A stretch of 64,000 nt of DNA, taken from Gossypium raimondii (Eukaryota; Streptophyta; Magnoliopsida; Malvales; Malvaceae). Under the pieces are notes generated by a model. The model was not told where the DNA came from, made no database searches, and saw only the letters and a program-made list of their open reading frames with translations. Shown here piece by piece: positions 11,755 through 26,005 of the stretch. Position numbers and translations under genes: made by a program. The stretch lies in contig NC_068565.1 in assembly GCF_025698545.1 (NCBI RefSeq), positions 62,001 through 126,000 of the forward strand, in the 5' to 3' direction. Position 1 is the first letter of the stretch. Every line of letters starts with the position of its first letter.

Positions 11755-13764
11755 ATGCCACCCCACGCCAGAGAAATGCGTCCAACCCCCAATGGCGACC
11801 ACCACCGCCGTCACGGCCTCTCCGCCGCACCACCTCTCGCTTACTACCCTCGCTCTTCCTCTTCTTCTGCCTCTTTCAAAGGCTGCTGTTGCTGCCTCTT
11901 CCTTCTCTCTTCCTTCTTACTCCTTCTCGTCCTAGCTGTTTTTCTCATAATATTCCTCGCTGTTAAACCCGAGAAACCCCAGTTCGATCTCCAACAAGTA
12001 GGGGTTCAATACATGGGTATCTCCACTTCTAATCCTTCCTCCTTGGACGGCACTGGCACCGCTGTCTCGCCTTCCCCAACAACCGCTTCTTTGTCCTTAA
12101 CTATCCACTTGCTTTTCACTGCGGTGAATCCCAATAAGGTCGGCATCAAATACGGCGAGTCTAGGTTCACCGTTATGTACCGTGGGATTCCTTTGGGAAA
12201 AGCTTCCGTCCCTGGGTTTTACCAAGAAGCTCACAGCACCCGGAATGTGGAAGCTACCATCGCCGTTGATCGAGCTAACTTAATGCAAGCTGATGCAGCT
12301 GATTTAATCAGAGATGCTTCACTTAGTGACCGTGTTCAGCTTAGAGTTTTGGGTGATGTTGGCGCTAAGATCCGCGTCTTGGACTTCGATTCTCCTGGCG
12401 TTCAGGTCTCTTCTTCTCCTTTCCCTTCTATTTTAAACTTTCTAATTACAGCATTATCCTCATCCCCCCATCTCTCTTAGAATCCTTAGTTTCAGACTCC
12501 TTTTCCTTCGGGAGCGGCGTAGGTGGTGGTGTCCACACTGGCTGCCTTAGCCACCCCACCCCCCAATTAGTCGCTGTCCACTCCACTTTATTCTCGTTTG
12601 TTTTTACTAACTGGCACCACTCTTTGGATACTTAGAATTGTTAGTAGGGAAGGGTAAGCGTGTTTATTTTTCCCCTCTTGGATGCTTTCTTTTGTCTATT
12701 AATTGCAATCATTTGACCTCTGAAAATTCGTGAGCATATTCATTTTTCACTGTGAATTAGTCGATGCCATGGTTTGGATTTTACCTACTCGATCCAATGA
12801 CTTTTGTGTACTTATTTATCAATTTGGATTGAGCATTATTATTATTCTTTGTTTTTGGAAATTTTTGTGTGGGATGAGTTGAGACAGAAAGCAGTAGTTG
12901 ATAACTTGATATGTGTTGTAGCATGGTGGTATTGTGGTAAAGACAGAAGTGAATAAATGTCATAATTTTGGGTTTTGATTATTATTATTTACTTGATATC
13001 CCAAAATATGTCTTTTATTTCGTTTCTCACCCCTTGACTATCACTCTGACCCGACCATCTTTAGTGTTTTTTTTTTCTTTTCAATATTTCAAACAAGGTT
13101 GAGATTTGAACCCAATTTAATGGATTTCACTTCTTAAAAGAGAATGATTGCATGTTGAGATTTATTTATTTTTCATTTATATATATTAGAACCTTTGAGT
13201 TGTTTGTTTGATGTCTTTTTTTCAAAGGCTGACTGCATATGGAGTTCACTTTTTTTTGTTCTTCTTTACAATGTAGGATCCACGGCATTTACCTATAGAT
13301 TATCTTGTGTGATCCATAAGTTCTAACTCCAATCCTCTCTTGTATGATTTGTATTTTGTAATGCTTTAGGGTCTCTTTTAAGGAAAGTGGGAGTAAAAAT
13401 GTTTTTCCCTATTAGCTGTTGGGGTAGATAATGAGAACATACATTATTGTGGCTTCTTGCCATGATGCCATAGTATAGCATTTCTTAGCCGTGAAGCAGT
13501 TTTGATAATGTACAATAAATTGCGGCATGATGCTTTAAGAAAACTTTTATGATCATTCCCCTTTCTCTGGTGTTTATGACCAATTTTGACAACTCACTCA
13601 CATCAGTGTAAGATATATGTTGGGGTGCATAGATTAGCTAGTGTTTTGTTGTGTTGAAATGGGGTTGGCAATGGCAGGTATCGGTGGATTGTGCAATAGT
13701 GATCAGTCCAAGGAAGCAGTCTATCACCGACAAGCAATGTGGATTCGATGGATTGAGTGTTTAA
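11755..13764 (+). CDS. LEA2/NHL-type (hydroxyproline-rich glycoprotein) membrane protein (2 exons, 245 aa)
   Basis: Exon 1 is 11755-12405 and exon 2 is 13678-13764, joined in frame at VQ|VSVDCA. The long intron (1272 bases) hides the C-terminal 28 residues. The product has a Pro/Ser/His-rich cytosolic tail (1-40), a CCCC cluster followed by one strongly hydrophobic membrane segment (about 43-70), and then a LEA2 beta-sandwich domain (about 105-220). The tail ends with CGFDGLSV, a signature of this plant subgroup. Relatives (NDR1/HIN1-like proteins) act at the plasma membrane in defence and stress, but the role of this member is unknown. Reading only the first exon would give a false C-terminus that runs into the intron and stops at 12480. 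The Cys cluster suggests palmitoylation (inference). Confidence 0.9.
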
Positions 13765-14900
13765 AGTTCAAACTCACATTGCCTAATAAAATCTTATTGG
13801 TGAAAGGTATTCTCCTCCTTTTTGCTTATTCTCTCTATTATTCTGTGTCCCCAAATGGGATCGTGAAAGAATTTGGAATAAAAAAAAAAAAGGGAAAGAA
13901 AAGGCAAAAGAGGGGGGTAAAATTCAGGGGAAGGAAGAAAGAGAAGTGGATGGATGGAGTGTATTATTATTATTATTATATAAAAAAGTAAAGCGTTGGG
14001 AAAAGACAAGACGATGATAAGAAGATTGTAAATTGTTGGTCGGTTTCCCCCCAAGCCCAAGATTCAATTTTTTGGAGTGGCATTGTAAAATTAGTAGCAT
14101 GTGTAATGCTGCCAAATTATCGTTGTGCTTGTGCAGTGGATGGTGCCTCTCAGCCATAATGGCAGATGGGCCTTCTTGTAAACCACGCGCGATTTTGTTT
14201 GTGCCTTCGCCCCCTTGGATCTAAAAATTCATCTCTGCCCAATCAATGTGTTGTTCTGCTTTTTACTTCATTGCTAAAATAATTGTTGTTTTTTTCCACT
14301 TATCATATTCACACCTGATCTTTTAGCCGAAGGAATTTATAGTTATTCCATTGTTTTTTTTATCCATATATAAGAAAGGAATTTAGAAAATAAAATTTGT
14401 AATTAATAATTAAATAAACTTATCCGTATTTATTTATAAGTCTTCAAATATATTATTATTTGCTCATTGATGTAATGATTTAATGTGATTCATTGATATG
14501 TATCATGAATGTTATGCATTCATAATGCATCAAATATTTTGTGAATAACTTTGATTTTAAAATACACTCGGAAAAGATATAAAACATTTTTAAAATTAAA
14601 ATTTAATCAAACAAAAACATACTTCTGATTCTTATTATATATCTTGCAATCAATCTTTCTAATAAAAAAAAAATCATTCAATGATCTAACGGAAAATTCC
14701 CCAAATGAAGACTTTCTGGCCTAAACGAAATATAGACCAAAGCATTACAATTTACAAGCCACTCAATGCCAACAATAATATAATATATATATACCAGATT
14801 GATTAAAGAAAAAAAAAAAAAGCTTTCCGGGAGGCAACCGAACTGAACTCGCAACGACACGGACCGATAAATGTAGACTTGATAATTCATATCATCCAAA
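13765..14900. other. Intergenic between convergent LEA2 and actin genes
   Basis: Convergent 3' ends meet here. There is a TTA/ATT microsatellite at about 13963-13980 and AT-rich DNA at 14270-14680. Small open frames are compositional. No gene seen. Confidence 0.45.
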
Positions 14901-16331
<1,431 letters not shown>

Positions 16332-16333
16332 CT

Positions 16334-16757
16334 CTGATTAGCCTTAACAAGGAAATGGATTGTTTAAGTTAAATCTTGGATCAAAATTTGAACTAGGAAT
16401 CAAATAAGTTTCTAACAAAATGAATCATTGAAGAAAGACATACAACTGAAACAGCTCTAGGATTAAAACACATATTACAACAAAATCTACAGAATCTTGA
16501 TGTTCTCAAGCAAACACCAAGCAGAATGAATTGTAAATAGATGTCAACCCAGAAATATTTACACATGGATAAGCAATAATAACAATAAAACAGATTAAAA
16601 TAACCAATACCTTGTTTAAGCAAAAAAACACTGAGCTTCTCTGAAAATGAAAAAAAAATAACAGAGAAGCTGAAGGTATATAGCCTATGGAGGAGAAAAG
16701 AAATGTTATTAGATCGTTAATAATATAGTAAAAGACTCTTGATTTATATATATATAG
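16334..16757 (-). promoter_or_regulatory. Actin promoter, 5' UTR exon and leader intron
   Basis: A TATA box (TATATATATAAA on the minus strand) lies at 16743-16756. A 5' UTR exon follows and ends at 16611 with a donor (AAG|GTATTG). The acceptor is CAG just 2 bases before the ATG, giving a leader intron at about 16334-16610. Plant actin genes usually have such a leader intron, and it often raises expression (known for the family). The exact transcription start is inferred. Confidence 0.65.
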
Positions 16758-18400
16758 CAGAAATGAGAGAGATGCAAATGGAATTCAACCCAACTTGAGT
16801 TAAGCCTTGTTTGGCAGCTGAGAAAAATAAAAATAATAAAAGGTTTGCTTCATATGGGGAAAAGGGAATCTCTTACACAGAGCGTGCCAGAGGATGTTTG
16901 CTGGACTTATGTCGGAATCCAAACAAAAGCCGTCCAAGATCCAAATGGTGGAGTTAAGTCAGGTATGATGTAGACATTAAGACCTAAAATGTAATTAATG
17001 AGGCATCAACAAAAGGGCGGCTAAAGTTAGGGTGGGCGGTGGTGTCTCTTGCCGACCATGTCTATCTATGCTTGCTTCTATATTGGTTGGCACTTGGCAG
17101 TGGCATTGGCAATGGCCCCCACTCACCTCCTTTCCATTTCCCTCTATAATTAAAATTACAACTACACTAGATTGGTATTTTCTTTATTTCTCTTCTTTTT
17201 CCTATTCGATTGGTTTTTTTTGACAAAATGTTTTTTTTTAAAGAAGGAAAACTATTCAAAGTTAGAATTCTAAGAAAAATATTGAAAATTCATAGTTATG
17301 CAACGTGTTATTTTTAAATAATTTAATTGTATTAAAAATTGTTATTTTTAAAAGAAAATATGCATTTTATAGTTAAAAATAAAAATTTAAGACCATATCT
17401 TTTAACAAGTCGAACACCCTCTAGTAAGTTTTGAACTTTTCCAAATTCCTCGCATCCTTTGAGTGCTAAACTATATATTTTTCTTTGTTTTAATGAATAA
17501 ATATCAAATTTATATTTAAATATATACGTTTAAAGAAATTAATACATAATACCTATTTTCATATTGGATTAAATGATTGTTTATGTATGCAATTAATATA
17601 TCAACCTAAAATTATATTGATTAGATAATATTGTCAGAGAATTTTAAAAATCAAAGAAATTTTGAATTATCAAATTTTAAAAACTTTTTGTTGTTTATAT
17701 TAATTGATAGTGGGGAAGTTGATGTTTAATTATGTTTAAGCAACCCAAAGAAGACCAAGCAGCTCACCAAATTTGATTTGGAAAAATAACTAATCAATAT
17801 TCCTAATTGTTTCTATCAATCAATTTAATACTTTAAAAGTCAAATATAATATTAATCAGAACGGAAACGAATTTGTATTTAAGTCTAATCAAAGGAAAGC
17901 CACAACTATTCATTTCAAGGAATAATTATTATAATTAACTAACAACATTTTCGCTCAAATAAGATAATATTAAATTTATTCATATATGAAAATAGTATTG
18001 ATAAAAGTTAAAATAGTAAAGCTAATCTATAATTTAACCCTTAAATGAGATATTAGATTTTACGTGACATAATTTAAAATAAAAATTTTAAAGAAAAATG
18101 GATGTTATAAAAATATTGATTTTGAGATTTACTTGATAGTTTGAGGATGTAATTAAAATGTTTTGAAGTTTGGAGACCAATTTAAAAGGAGGGTTATAGT
18201 TTGAGGATGTCTAGTACAATTAACTCTTATTATATAAACACGTTCCCTTTTGCCCTTTTCCCGAAAACGGTGCCGGACGACTTTTAACAGGTTAGTTTTC
18301 AGGCCAATTGCACACTAGTACGAAGGACCATAAGCTTAGGAAAGCCCATAAAATTGGATCCAAAAATAGAGGTAAGCCCATAAATTCTGGCGGCAGTTGT
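16758..18400. other. Long intergenic region between divergent actin and QCR6 promoters
   Basis: AT-rich, with no recognisable gene or repeat family. Short open frames such as 17032-17223 look compositional. The end overlaps the presumed QCR6 promoter. Confidence 0.45.
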
Positions 18401-18859
18401 GCGCACTTTAAGCTCACTCTTATACTCCGCGTTTTCCGCAAGTAAGGATTCGCCAATCGCCATAGCCGAGATCTCGTCTTCCTGTCTCAAGGTACTCTTT
18501 TTCTTTTCTTTTCTTTTTTGGTCAAATGTATTATGTGAAGGTGATATCATATTCCATAAGGAATAGTAATATATTTTTAATAATAACTGATAATGAATTC
18601 TTCATTCAATTGTTTTTCTTGATCTGTAAATCTAGGGTTTTAGGGTTTAGTAGATTTCATCTTTTCCTTGTTTTTATTCAAAACCAGAAACTTTATCTCT
18701 TTTTTTTAATTTCAATATTTCATTTTTCAGTTTTTTTTTTTTGAGAATTTACTTGATTGCTAACCTTCAGCTTTACATTTTGTTGACTCTAATTATTTGT
18801 GTGATAGTTAGCTGATCTCCAAAGCTCTGTATTTTGCTGAGTTCTCTACTTCATTTGCA
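18401..18859 (+). promoter_or_regulatory. QCR6 5' leader with probable intron(s)
   Basis: Around 18400-18491 lies a GC-richer leader that ends CTCAAG|GTACTC, a good donor. A TAG acceptor near 18808 (TGTGATAG|TTAGCTGATC) would close a 5' UTR intron, followed by a short exon reaching the split ATG at 18860. Inferred from splice consensus only. Confidence 0.4.
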
Positions 18860-20068
18860 ATGTAAGTTTATCTTTTTTCTCATGTATAAATATATCTCTT
18901 ATTGCTTGTTCCTACTTGGATTTTTTTTTGTTCGATCTGTAAAATATATGATTAATTGACTGCCTTCCAATACCATGTCTATATTTCACTTAATTGTCTT
19001 TAAATAATTATTTTAGGGCGGACGAGGAGCCTGTTGATCAGAAAAAATATCTTGAAGATGGTTGCAAGCCTAAATGTGTGAAACAGCTTCGTTCATATGA
19101 GGTTGGTAATAAACCGGTTGTTTATGAATTAGAAGCAAGATTTTCTGATTGTTCTCACCGTTCTTTCAATTATATGACTTTGATAATTGCTGATATAAGT
19201 ATATGCTCTTGGGGTGGTTTTTTCTACTTATATTAATGGGATTCATTGAAGATTGCTGATTTATTGTCTTTTTGAGTTGTCTAAAATTCTAATATAGTAA
19301 TATCTCCCTGTCTCTTTCTTTTGAGTGATTCATTTCCTGTTTTACTAGTTATTGTATGTTTGTTAGAGGAGCACTTAGCATTTTTAGTCACTTTTTTGAA
19401 GAAGTGCTACCCCAATTTTTAGTTTGGAGACTAAAGTCTTATTTTCTTTGATGCTGACGAACTGGTCATCCTAATATTTAAAGGAAAAATAAGCTTATTG
19501 AGGATATATGTGAAGTTTTTTGTAATGCAAGTTGTTTTCTTCTTTTGAACCAGACCTAACTCTGTATTTCACTAAAATCCAATATTAAAGTAAAATCTAA
19601 CATAAACTCCTTGATAAAAATGCTAGGCCTCACATGCATATATATTTACTCTCAAAGTGGTATGCCAGTGTTTGACTAAACTGGTCATTTACTTATCTTT
19701 TCTTGTTAATGAATTCTAGAATCCTTAAATTTTATATTTAGACATGGTGTCCTATTGAGAAATTCTGTTTCTTGTCTTAAATAATTGATAATTCTTGTTT
19801 GGAACATTGCCTGTTATGATGAATAATTGTGCAGCAACTTATAAGTTACTGCTTTCCTGCAGGCATGTGTTAAAAGAATCCAAGGTGATGAAAGTGGGCA
19901 CAAGCATTGCACTGGTCAATATTTTGACTATTGGTCTTGTGTTGATAAATGTGTAAGTAGCTTTATTTGCTTAGAGCCTCAGTTTGGCTAATGTTGTTAT
20001 GTAACTTGTCCTGATATCAATTTGGTGGAATGTAGGTTGCACCATCGCTATTCACAAAACTGAAATAA
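18860..20068 (+). CDS. Cytochrome b-c1 complex subunit 6 (hinge protein, QCR6), 69 aa, start codon split by an intron
   Basis: Coding segments are 18860-18861 (the AT of the ATG), 19017-19101, 19863-19952 and 20036-20068. The product reads MADEEPVDQKKYLEDGCKPKC, then ACVKRIQGDESGHKHCTGQY, ending VAPSLFTKLK. This is the small acidic hinge subunit of mitochondrial respiratory complex III, which helps cytochrome c1 meet cytochrome c. The Cys pattern (CKPKC, C-V-K, HKHC, WSCVDKC) is the family pattern for intramembrane-space disulfides. Length is the usual 69 residues of plant homologues. The donor GTAAGT at 18862 falls between the second and third base of the start codon; the third base G comes from the next exon (ttttag|GGCGGAC). 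A gene finder without split-start support would call an N-terminally extended ORF from 18994 instead. Confidence 0.9.
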
Positions 20069-21088
20069 CCAGGGCCAGAGTTGTACAACGGTAGCATCAT
20101 GTCATGCTGTTGAATGATTGTTTCAGATAATTTGGCTCCATAAACTTGACAAATGTTAAAAAAATTTTGTGTTACTTTGGAAACATTTAAATAAATTTGG
20201 ATCCTGGGATACATCCCTCTTGGGAATAGGATCACAAGTGTTATGACAAGTTTGAGTGCAAAAATATTGACTATAAATTGTGTTGATGTGCACAGAAAAT
20301 TGAGTTTTAGAAAATGTGTATTTCTATTTTTCAACACCCTCGAATCAGAGAGGTAAAAGCTGGAGAATAATATGAAGAAGATAGATGAATCATTGAATTG
20401 TTGAACAGGGGCTGAGCCCTTTCTCCAATGGCACCTCTTATGCGCACTTCAGGCTTGAATCTACAGCAAGTGTTGCACCATCAGCTTTACTATCTTCTCG
20501 TAAACTTAGCTTCCAACCAAAATTTCATCTTTTTTGAACCCTAGGTTGACACCGCATTGGCTCTTATGGCAGCAGTGCAGCACCATTAACCTGTATCAAC
20601 AAGGATCGTCATCAGGGCCCGGAGTCGCTCCGGGTGACATTCATATGCTAAACAATGGTTTAATTCTAGTTTGAACAAATTATAATTCCTTGTTATTATA
20701 CTCATCAATAATGAGACATAGATGCAATATTTCTTATTAATGACAAAATAATATAATATAGTAAACACGACACCTTATTGGTTAAACGTGATCAATGCCA
20801 CACATTTAAACAGCTGGAAGTTGTGTTGTTCAACAGGAATAGAAAACGAGAATCGCAATGGCAGCAAGATTTACAGTTTTATAGATTTGAGTCGTGAAGG
20901 AGAAACAAAAATACAATGCAGAACAGAAGCATCCTCTAGACCTGTTAAAATTGAAAAGGAAAAAAAAAAAAACAACAAGAATTCTAAGCGTATGTACGTA
21001 AAGGAGCGCAAGTATGCATGACCTGAACTAATCTTTTACGTGCTCTACATGAGATCAAATCCAAAAGCATCAAGTTCTGAGGACTTAC
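20069..21088. other. QCR6 3' UTR and intergenic DNA with a small GC-rich hairpin
   Basis: Probable 3' UTR up to about 20340. At 20618-20634 there is a perfect 7-bp hairpin (CCCGGAG-TCG-CTCCGGG) in otherwise AT-rich DNA. No gene recognised. A short frame at about 20410-20535 has mixed composition but no family motif. Confidence 0.4.
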
Positions 21089-21545
21089 TGCCTGGAATTT
21101 CCCACAAGTCGCAGCATGGACATTTCCAGCAGTAACACGTAGTTCTCTTATATTCTCTTGTGTCATAGAAACCCATTTCTTGGAGTTGTGATAATTGTGT
21201 AGCATACACTTCTTCCACATGGAGCTTACCATCAGACCAGCAGTATCAGGTGCTCCTGAAACTGCAACTAAACGAAAAATAAGGGTAAAAATATGAAAGA
21301 TAGAGGAAGGTCCTAAAGCAAGTTCGAGAGAGCCATTGATTGTTCGAGCAACTACTCTTCATGCCCTTTGTAGAGAAAGTTCAGAACTACAAATTGTACT
21401 CATTTTTATCATGTACCTGTAGGAACACCACCCTGGTCTGTAGCCCTGTAAGAAAGCCAAATGGTGAACAAAAAAACAATGAATCAATAAAGCCATTTTA
21501 ATAGATAGATACAATCGCTTACTGGGTTGATTGCTGTTGGTTGAG
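21089..21545 (-). pseudogene. DSK2/ubiquilin C-terminal (UBA domain) gene fragment
   Basis: Three exon-like pieces lie on the minus strand. 21523-21545 reads LNQQQST and has AG and GTAAGC borders. 21417-21445 reads ATDQGGVPT between AG and GT. 21089-21255 starts GAPDTAGLMV and continues into a UBA domain. In one frame this last piece gives EEVYATQLSQLQEMGFYDTRE; after a frameshift it gives ENIRELRVTAGNVHAA; after another indel it gives RLVGNS. Together these match the C-terminal ubiquitin-binding UBA domain of plant DSK2 proteins, which shuttle ubiquitylated cargo to the proteasome. At least three frame breaks are visible, and the preserved intron borders show it is a duplicated gene piece, not a retrocopy. 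I did not find the N-terminal ubiquitin-like domain. Host gene relic. Confidence 0.75.
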
Positions 21546-22126
21546 CTGAAACACAAGTAACTGCTGTAAAAGCTAGCAATTGCAGCAAGAAATAAATAAA
21601 AAAAGAAAACGAGAGGTGACTTCACTGTCAAAATAGTACTTGAAAATATCAAACAATCTGATATTGTATCCACTGAGAAGTAGCCTTAACATGCCTATAA
21701 CACCATAATAGCTGAGGATGAGCTTATACAGAATAAAAGACAGATCCCATAGCATAAAATCATCTAAGCATTTAGCATTTATTAGGAGAGAATTCAGAGA
21801 TGCATACTGCATCAAATTTACCTGCATTGAAAATCACAGTTTTGCATATATAACCAATCATAAAATGTTTAACTGAGCTTCATATTACAAATAAATTGGT
21901 TCTTTTTTCTTTTCAAAAAATGTATACTTTTTACACTGCAATGTGAGTGTCAAAATATATATTCATAACAAGAAAAGAAACAGCCATTATACGATGAAAA
22001 CTTGTGGGCAATGATTCCATTTATGCCCTTGAGCATGTCAATGTCAACCAAGCTTGGTACTGGAGAAGTCTCTTTGTATCTCTCACACCAGCATGTCTTA
22101 TTTTCATTGATGTAGCCACCCACAAA

Positions 22127-25100
22127 TTAATATTTCATCTCGACTTTAACCTTTCTATGGCCCCTAATCAGATATCGACTGCTCTGATCACCACTGCTGA
22201 TTTCTCCTACACTTTCCACGCTGCTATATCCTGATATTCTATCCCGTTTCTTTCTCCTTGCAATCCCACTATCGCTCATGCTCCCTTCTAAGAGTGGATC
22301 ATCGATATCACGAGTTACCCTCTGTGCAGCTGTTGGAATACAACTATCATCCCTTGTCTTCCTTTTGTGTCTGCGACGCCTCTTTATGTTTTCAGAGATC
22401 TTATGGAGTTTCTTGTTGAACTTCGTGATCCCCTTCTCAACAGGCACAACTGCTTGGTTTACTGTAAATTTTACATCGTTTACGATCTGCACCAGGAAAG
22501 GTAGATTCTTTCAACAATACTAATGTCACCATACTAAAGAAAAAGTAAAAGAATGTGGTCTTAAAAAGATTTATCTGCATACAATAAAAAAGGCCCCCAA
22601 CAAACATAGTGGAAGAATGTGCATCATTGATTGCACTTTTCAGTTTTTATCGATAGATGGTGGATGTTAATTAGCAACTTAATCAATTCTACCCACTTGA
22701 ACTCCTGAAGAGATGCTATCATGGAGGACCAACAACAAAGATTATCAGTATAATCTGAAGACTTACATATTCACCACCACCAATAAATACGTCTTTCACA
22801 CTTTCTTTGATGGTCATTCCACTTCGGGCCTTCATTTCGGGATCCAGAGGGCAATCAACCGATGCATAGTCTCCAAGGATTGGAACACTTTCAGGAATGG
22901 GATCTCCCATTAACTCATAAGGTGTGGAAGGGAAAACATATAGGTGAACTATAGAAGCAAGGCCCATCTGTACTGGAGGAATATCACAACATTCCAAACT
23001 TTCATATTAGTAAAGGACCCATAAAATTTAGCTTTTTTATTTAGATGACCGAAAAGGGCAATATTCCAGTTTATATAGGCATAGATAAATAGGAGTTCAA
23101 CCAAGAAGAAATTTGTTGGTGATTGAAGACAACTACCTCTATACAAATGATGAAGTTTTGGACACTTGACTTAAACTGCAAGCCTTCAGCAATTGGACTT
23201 CTGAACAGACCAAGAGCATAAAAAAGGGCAATTGCCACACCTTGCCACCAAGTTAAAAATACTATAGATTTAAATGTCAAAAACTTGGCCAACGGATTTA
23301 TGCGTGCCAGTTCATCTTTTGTGACAGCATAAAATTGAATTAAACAGTATAAAGCCCATGATTGACTGAAATTGAGAACCACTGCCATATAAGGATACCT
23401 GAAAATCAGGAAACAGTGCCAAGATAATGAAAATTTTCTTAAGAGGGCCCATTTGCAAAAATCCGTTTTCAGTATTTAATGTTAACTTTAAATGAAACAA
23501 CGAAGTCCCTGAATATTTTCAACAAACACTTGTGCTCGCAAGTAAAACAACAACATATATTCTGATTTTAGGAGGTTTGTTACTTAGCAGGTGAAGCACT
23601 AAAGGAGGCATCAATATGAATCACAATCATTGATGATTACTTTTTCTATATAACTCACACAATCCTTGCTATTATAAGCAACATTAAGATCATCTTACCC
23701 ACATCCCCATTTGAATTCTCCTTCACAATATACACCAAAAGCTTCAAGAAATACTGCTAAAAGAGCAGTTAATGACTTGATTATCATCTGCCACCAAAGC
23801 ATAAAACTTTGTTAAAACAGGGAACAATAATAGAAACAAAAGTAATACTTAATTTTTTTCAAGCTAAAAAACACTTACATATTGGACAATGGCGAACTTG
23901 ACAACTTGGTAAAACCATTGACCAAGTTTCCAGGGTCTAAGGATATAATTCATAGGAAAAGGGTGCTTAATAGTCCCCTTTTCATAATCAAGTTCCAATA
24001 GTGGAGTTTTAGAACTTGCACGCCCTAATCTTTTCATGAATTCGATAGTCCTATCTTCACCACCTTAAAAGCAGAATTGCAGTAAAGAACAGAAATTTTC
24101 TCAACATTAGCCATAAAAATAAACAGTTGGTTTACTCTGAAAAATGAAGACCGTTAAAAAATGCAAGGGAGAATAAAATTGCCAAATCAGTAATTTAACA
24201 AATAGCCTATGTTTTCAAACCTCAAAAACTAGTGTTGCACTTTGACATTTACGCTATATGGACCTTTGAAAGTCCATAAGCCAAAAATGCATGCTATGCA
24301 AAGGTGTTAATTTTCTAAATATTTTGATAGAAATTATCATTAGAATTTTAGTTCTGTAATATCAAATGCATAAAACTAGCACATATACTCAGTTTGACAG
24401 AACTTTTTGGCACCCCTTAAAGGAAATATATGTTGTGTATAGTACCTTTTTCCTTAGTGTGAGTGCATGTCTGTGTGGTTTATTTCATATGGGTGTCATG
24501 TCATCAATAGCTCAATGCATGACATTTTTAGCCCCAGATAACTTTACAATAAAACTACCAGTTGGCAGGCTATTGGAAATAGCCTACAGCCCCCGTGAAG
24601 AATGTGGACTGTTGAGCCTTTAGATTTTCTCATCAGTGCTAAAGGTAAGGCCTGCAAATAATTACATCCTGGACCTTGCTTGAGTAAAACCAACAGAGTA
24701 GAGCATATTCTCTTTTAGAATATAACTAGAATGAATCAGGGGCATTGTATATTAGACATCAGAAGAATTTATATAAAAAACAAATAAGATGGCACTCCAG
24801 AAACAGTAAACCAGAATTACAAAATAAAATTTTTAGTTGAACTTTGAGGCTCTAGAAATGGACATACCCAAGCAAGCAACAAGGTATCTTTCAAAGCAAT
24901 ACATGGCAAATGATTCGTAGCAATCTCGTAGTATCGAAAAATCAACACTAATTGATTGATCCACCAATGATACAAACTGTTAAAAGTAATTGGGTAAGCA
25001 AGATAGAAGATAACATACCATTGAATCAGATACCTGTTGCCAAAATATCATGTTGAAGTACTCTGCCAAAGCTATACCATAAAAGTTTCGCATACTAAAG

Positions 25101-26005
25101 GCATACCAAACTCAAAATTTTAACCTAAGCTGAATATAAGTCAAACTTCATCCAAACACACCGCTTGAAATTAAGTGAAAAACCAACATAAAACACCTTC
25201 AATGCAAGCAAGTTAGCAATACCACAACACACAATTAAAGATTTGTGCCAATGATTTTACACAATTTCTTAAGGAATGTTCAGTAATCTCAAACACCAAC
25301 TTTTTGCTTCAAATTTTCAAAAGTCAAGTATGATATTCCAAATTCAGGAATCTAGGAACAGAAATTTCCTACAGTAAGCATCTTCAACAAAAAGGTAAAA
25401 CATTTATGCTAGTGATTTCACAGTTGTACATTCCATAATCGCCAAAAGACCAAATTCCACCCAACAGGGCAGAACTTTGGGCAATAATAGACAAAAACTT
25501 TGAGCATTGTTACAAGAAATTTATCTGAGCTCCAGGCATGGTAATGATTTTAATCTTAGAGTATCAAAAAACACTTATTTTTATCAAACACATTACAAAA
25601 TGGTGCAAGACACTAGGATTTGCACGATCTGAACCACATGAAAACAACTAGCAAAAGTTTTCGGATTGAAAACTCCCTATAAACTGAAAAAACAAGTACA
25701 CAAAAAACCCGATCACAGAACTCACCGATTCTACAGCATACAAAGGAACCATAAGAATGACTCCGATCAAAAACTTTTGCTCCTGCCGGTCCAAAAGCGC
25801 AAGCAAAGTCAGAAAATAGTACAGATTATGGGGAAAGAGCCTACAATGTCTAAAAAGAAAACCTTACCTCAGGATTCTTGTAAGAATAGAGATGTTCGAG
25901 GACAAGATACATTGAAAGCGAAAGCGTGACGACTACAAACACTCCAGCTATCAAAGTCGCCCAAATAGGTGGCGAATAGCCCAATAGATAATCTGTAATC
26001 TTCAT
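22127..26005 (-). CDS. LAZ1-like DUF300/TMEM184 (Ost-alpha fold) membrane protein (8 exons, 466 aa)
   Basis: Exons in gene order: 25868-26005, 25726-25782, 24868-24976, 23879-24063, 23699-23787, 23137-23398, 22767-22967 and 22127-22486. All join in frame. The family (organic solute transporter alpha/DUF300) has about seven membrane segments. Hydrophobic stretches are visible in exon 1 (WATLIAGVFVVVTLSLSMYL), exon 2 (FLIGVILMVPLYAVES), exon 5, and twice in exon 6. Conserved words include RDCYESFAMYCFERYLVACLGG and PFPMNYILRPWKLGQWFY. The C-terminal 120 residues are soluble and basic (RRRRHKRKTR) with Ser/Asp-rich stretches. Arabidopsis LAZ1 acts at the vacuolar membrane in cell-death and brassinosteroid signalling; its homologues are similar (from memory). 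I infer an endomembrane protein, transported substrate unknown. Confidence 0.9.

Noticed and set aside
12406-12480. C-terminal extension of the LEA2 protein past the first exon
   Set aside because: It reads into an intron (GTCTCT donor); the second exon at 13678 restores the family C-terminus CGFDGLSV.
24366-24623. 85-codon plus-strand frame inside the LAZ1-like gene
   Set aside because: It lies wholly within an intron on the opposite strand, and has no family motif.
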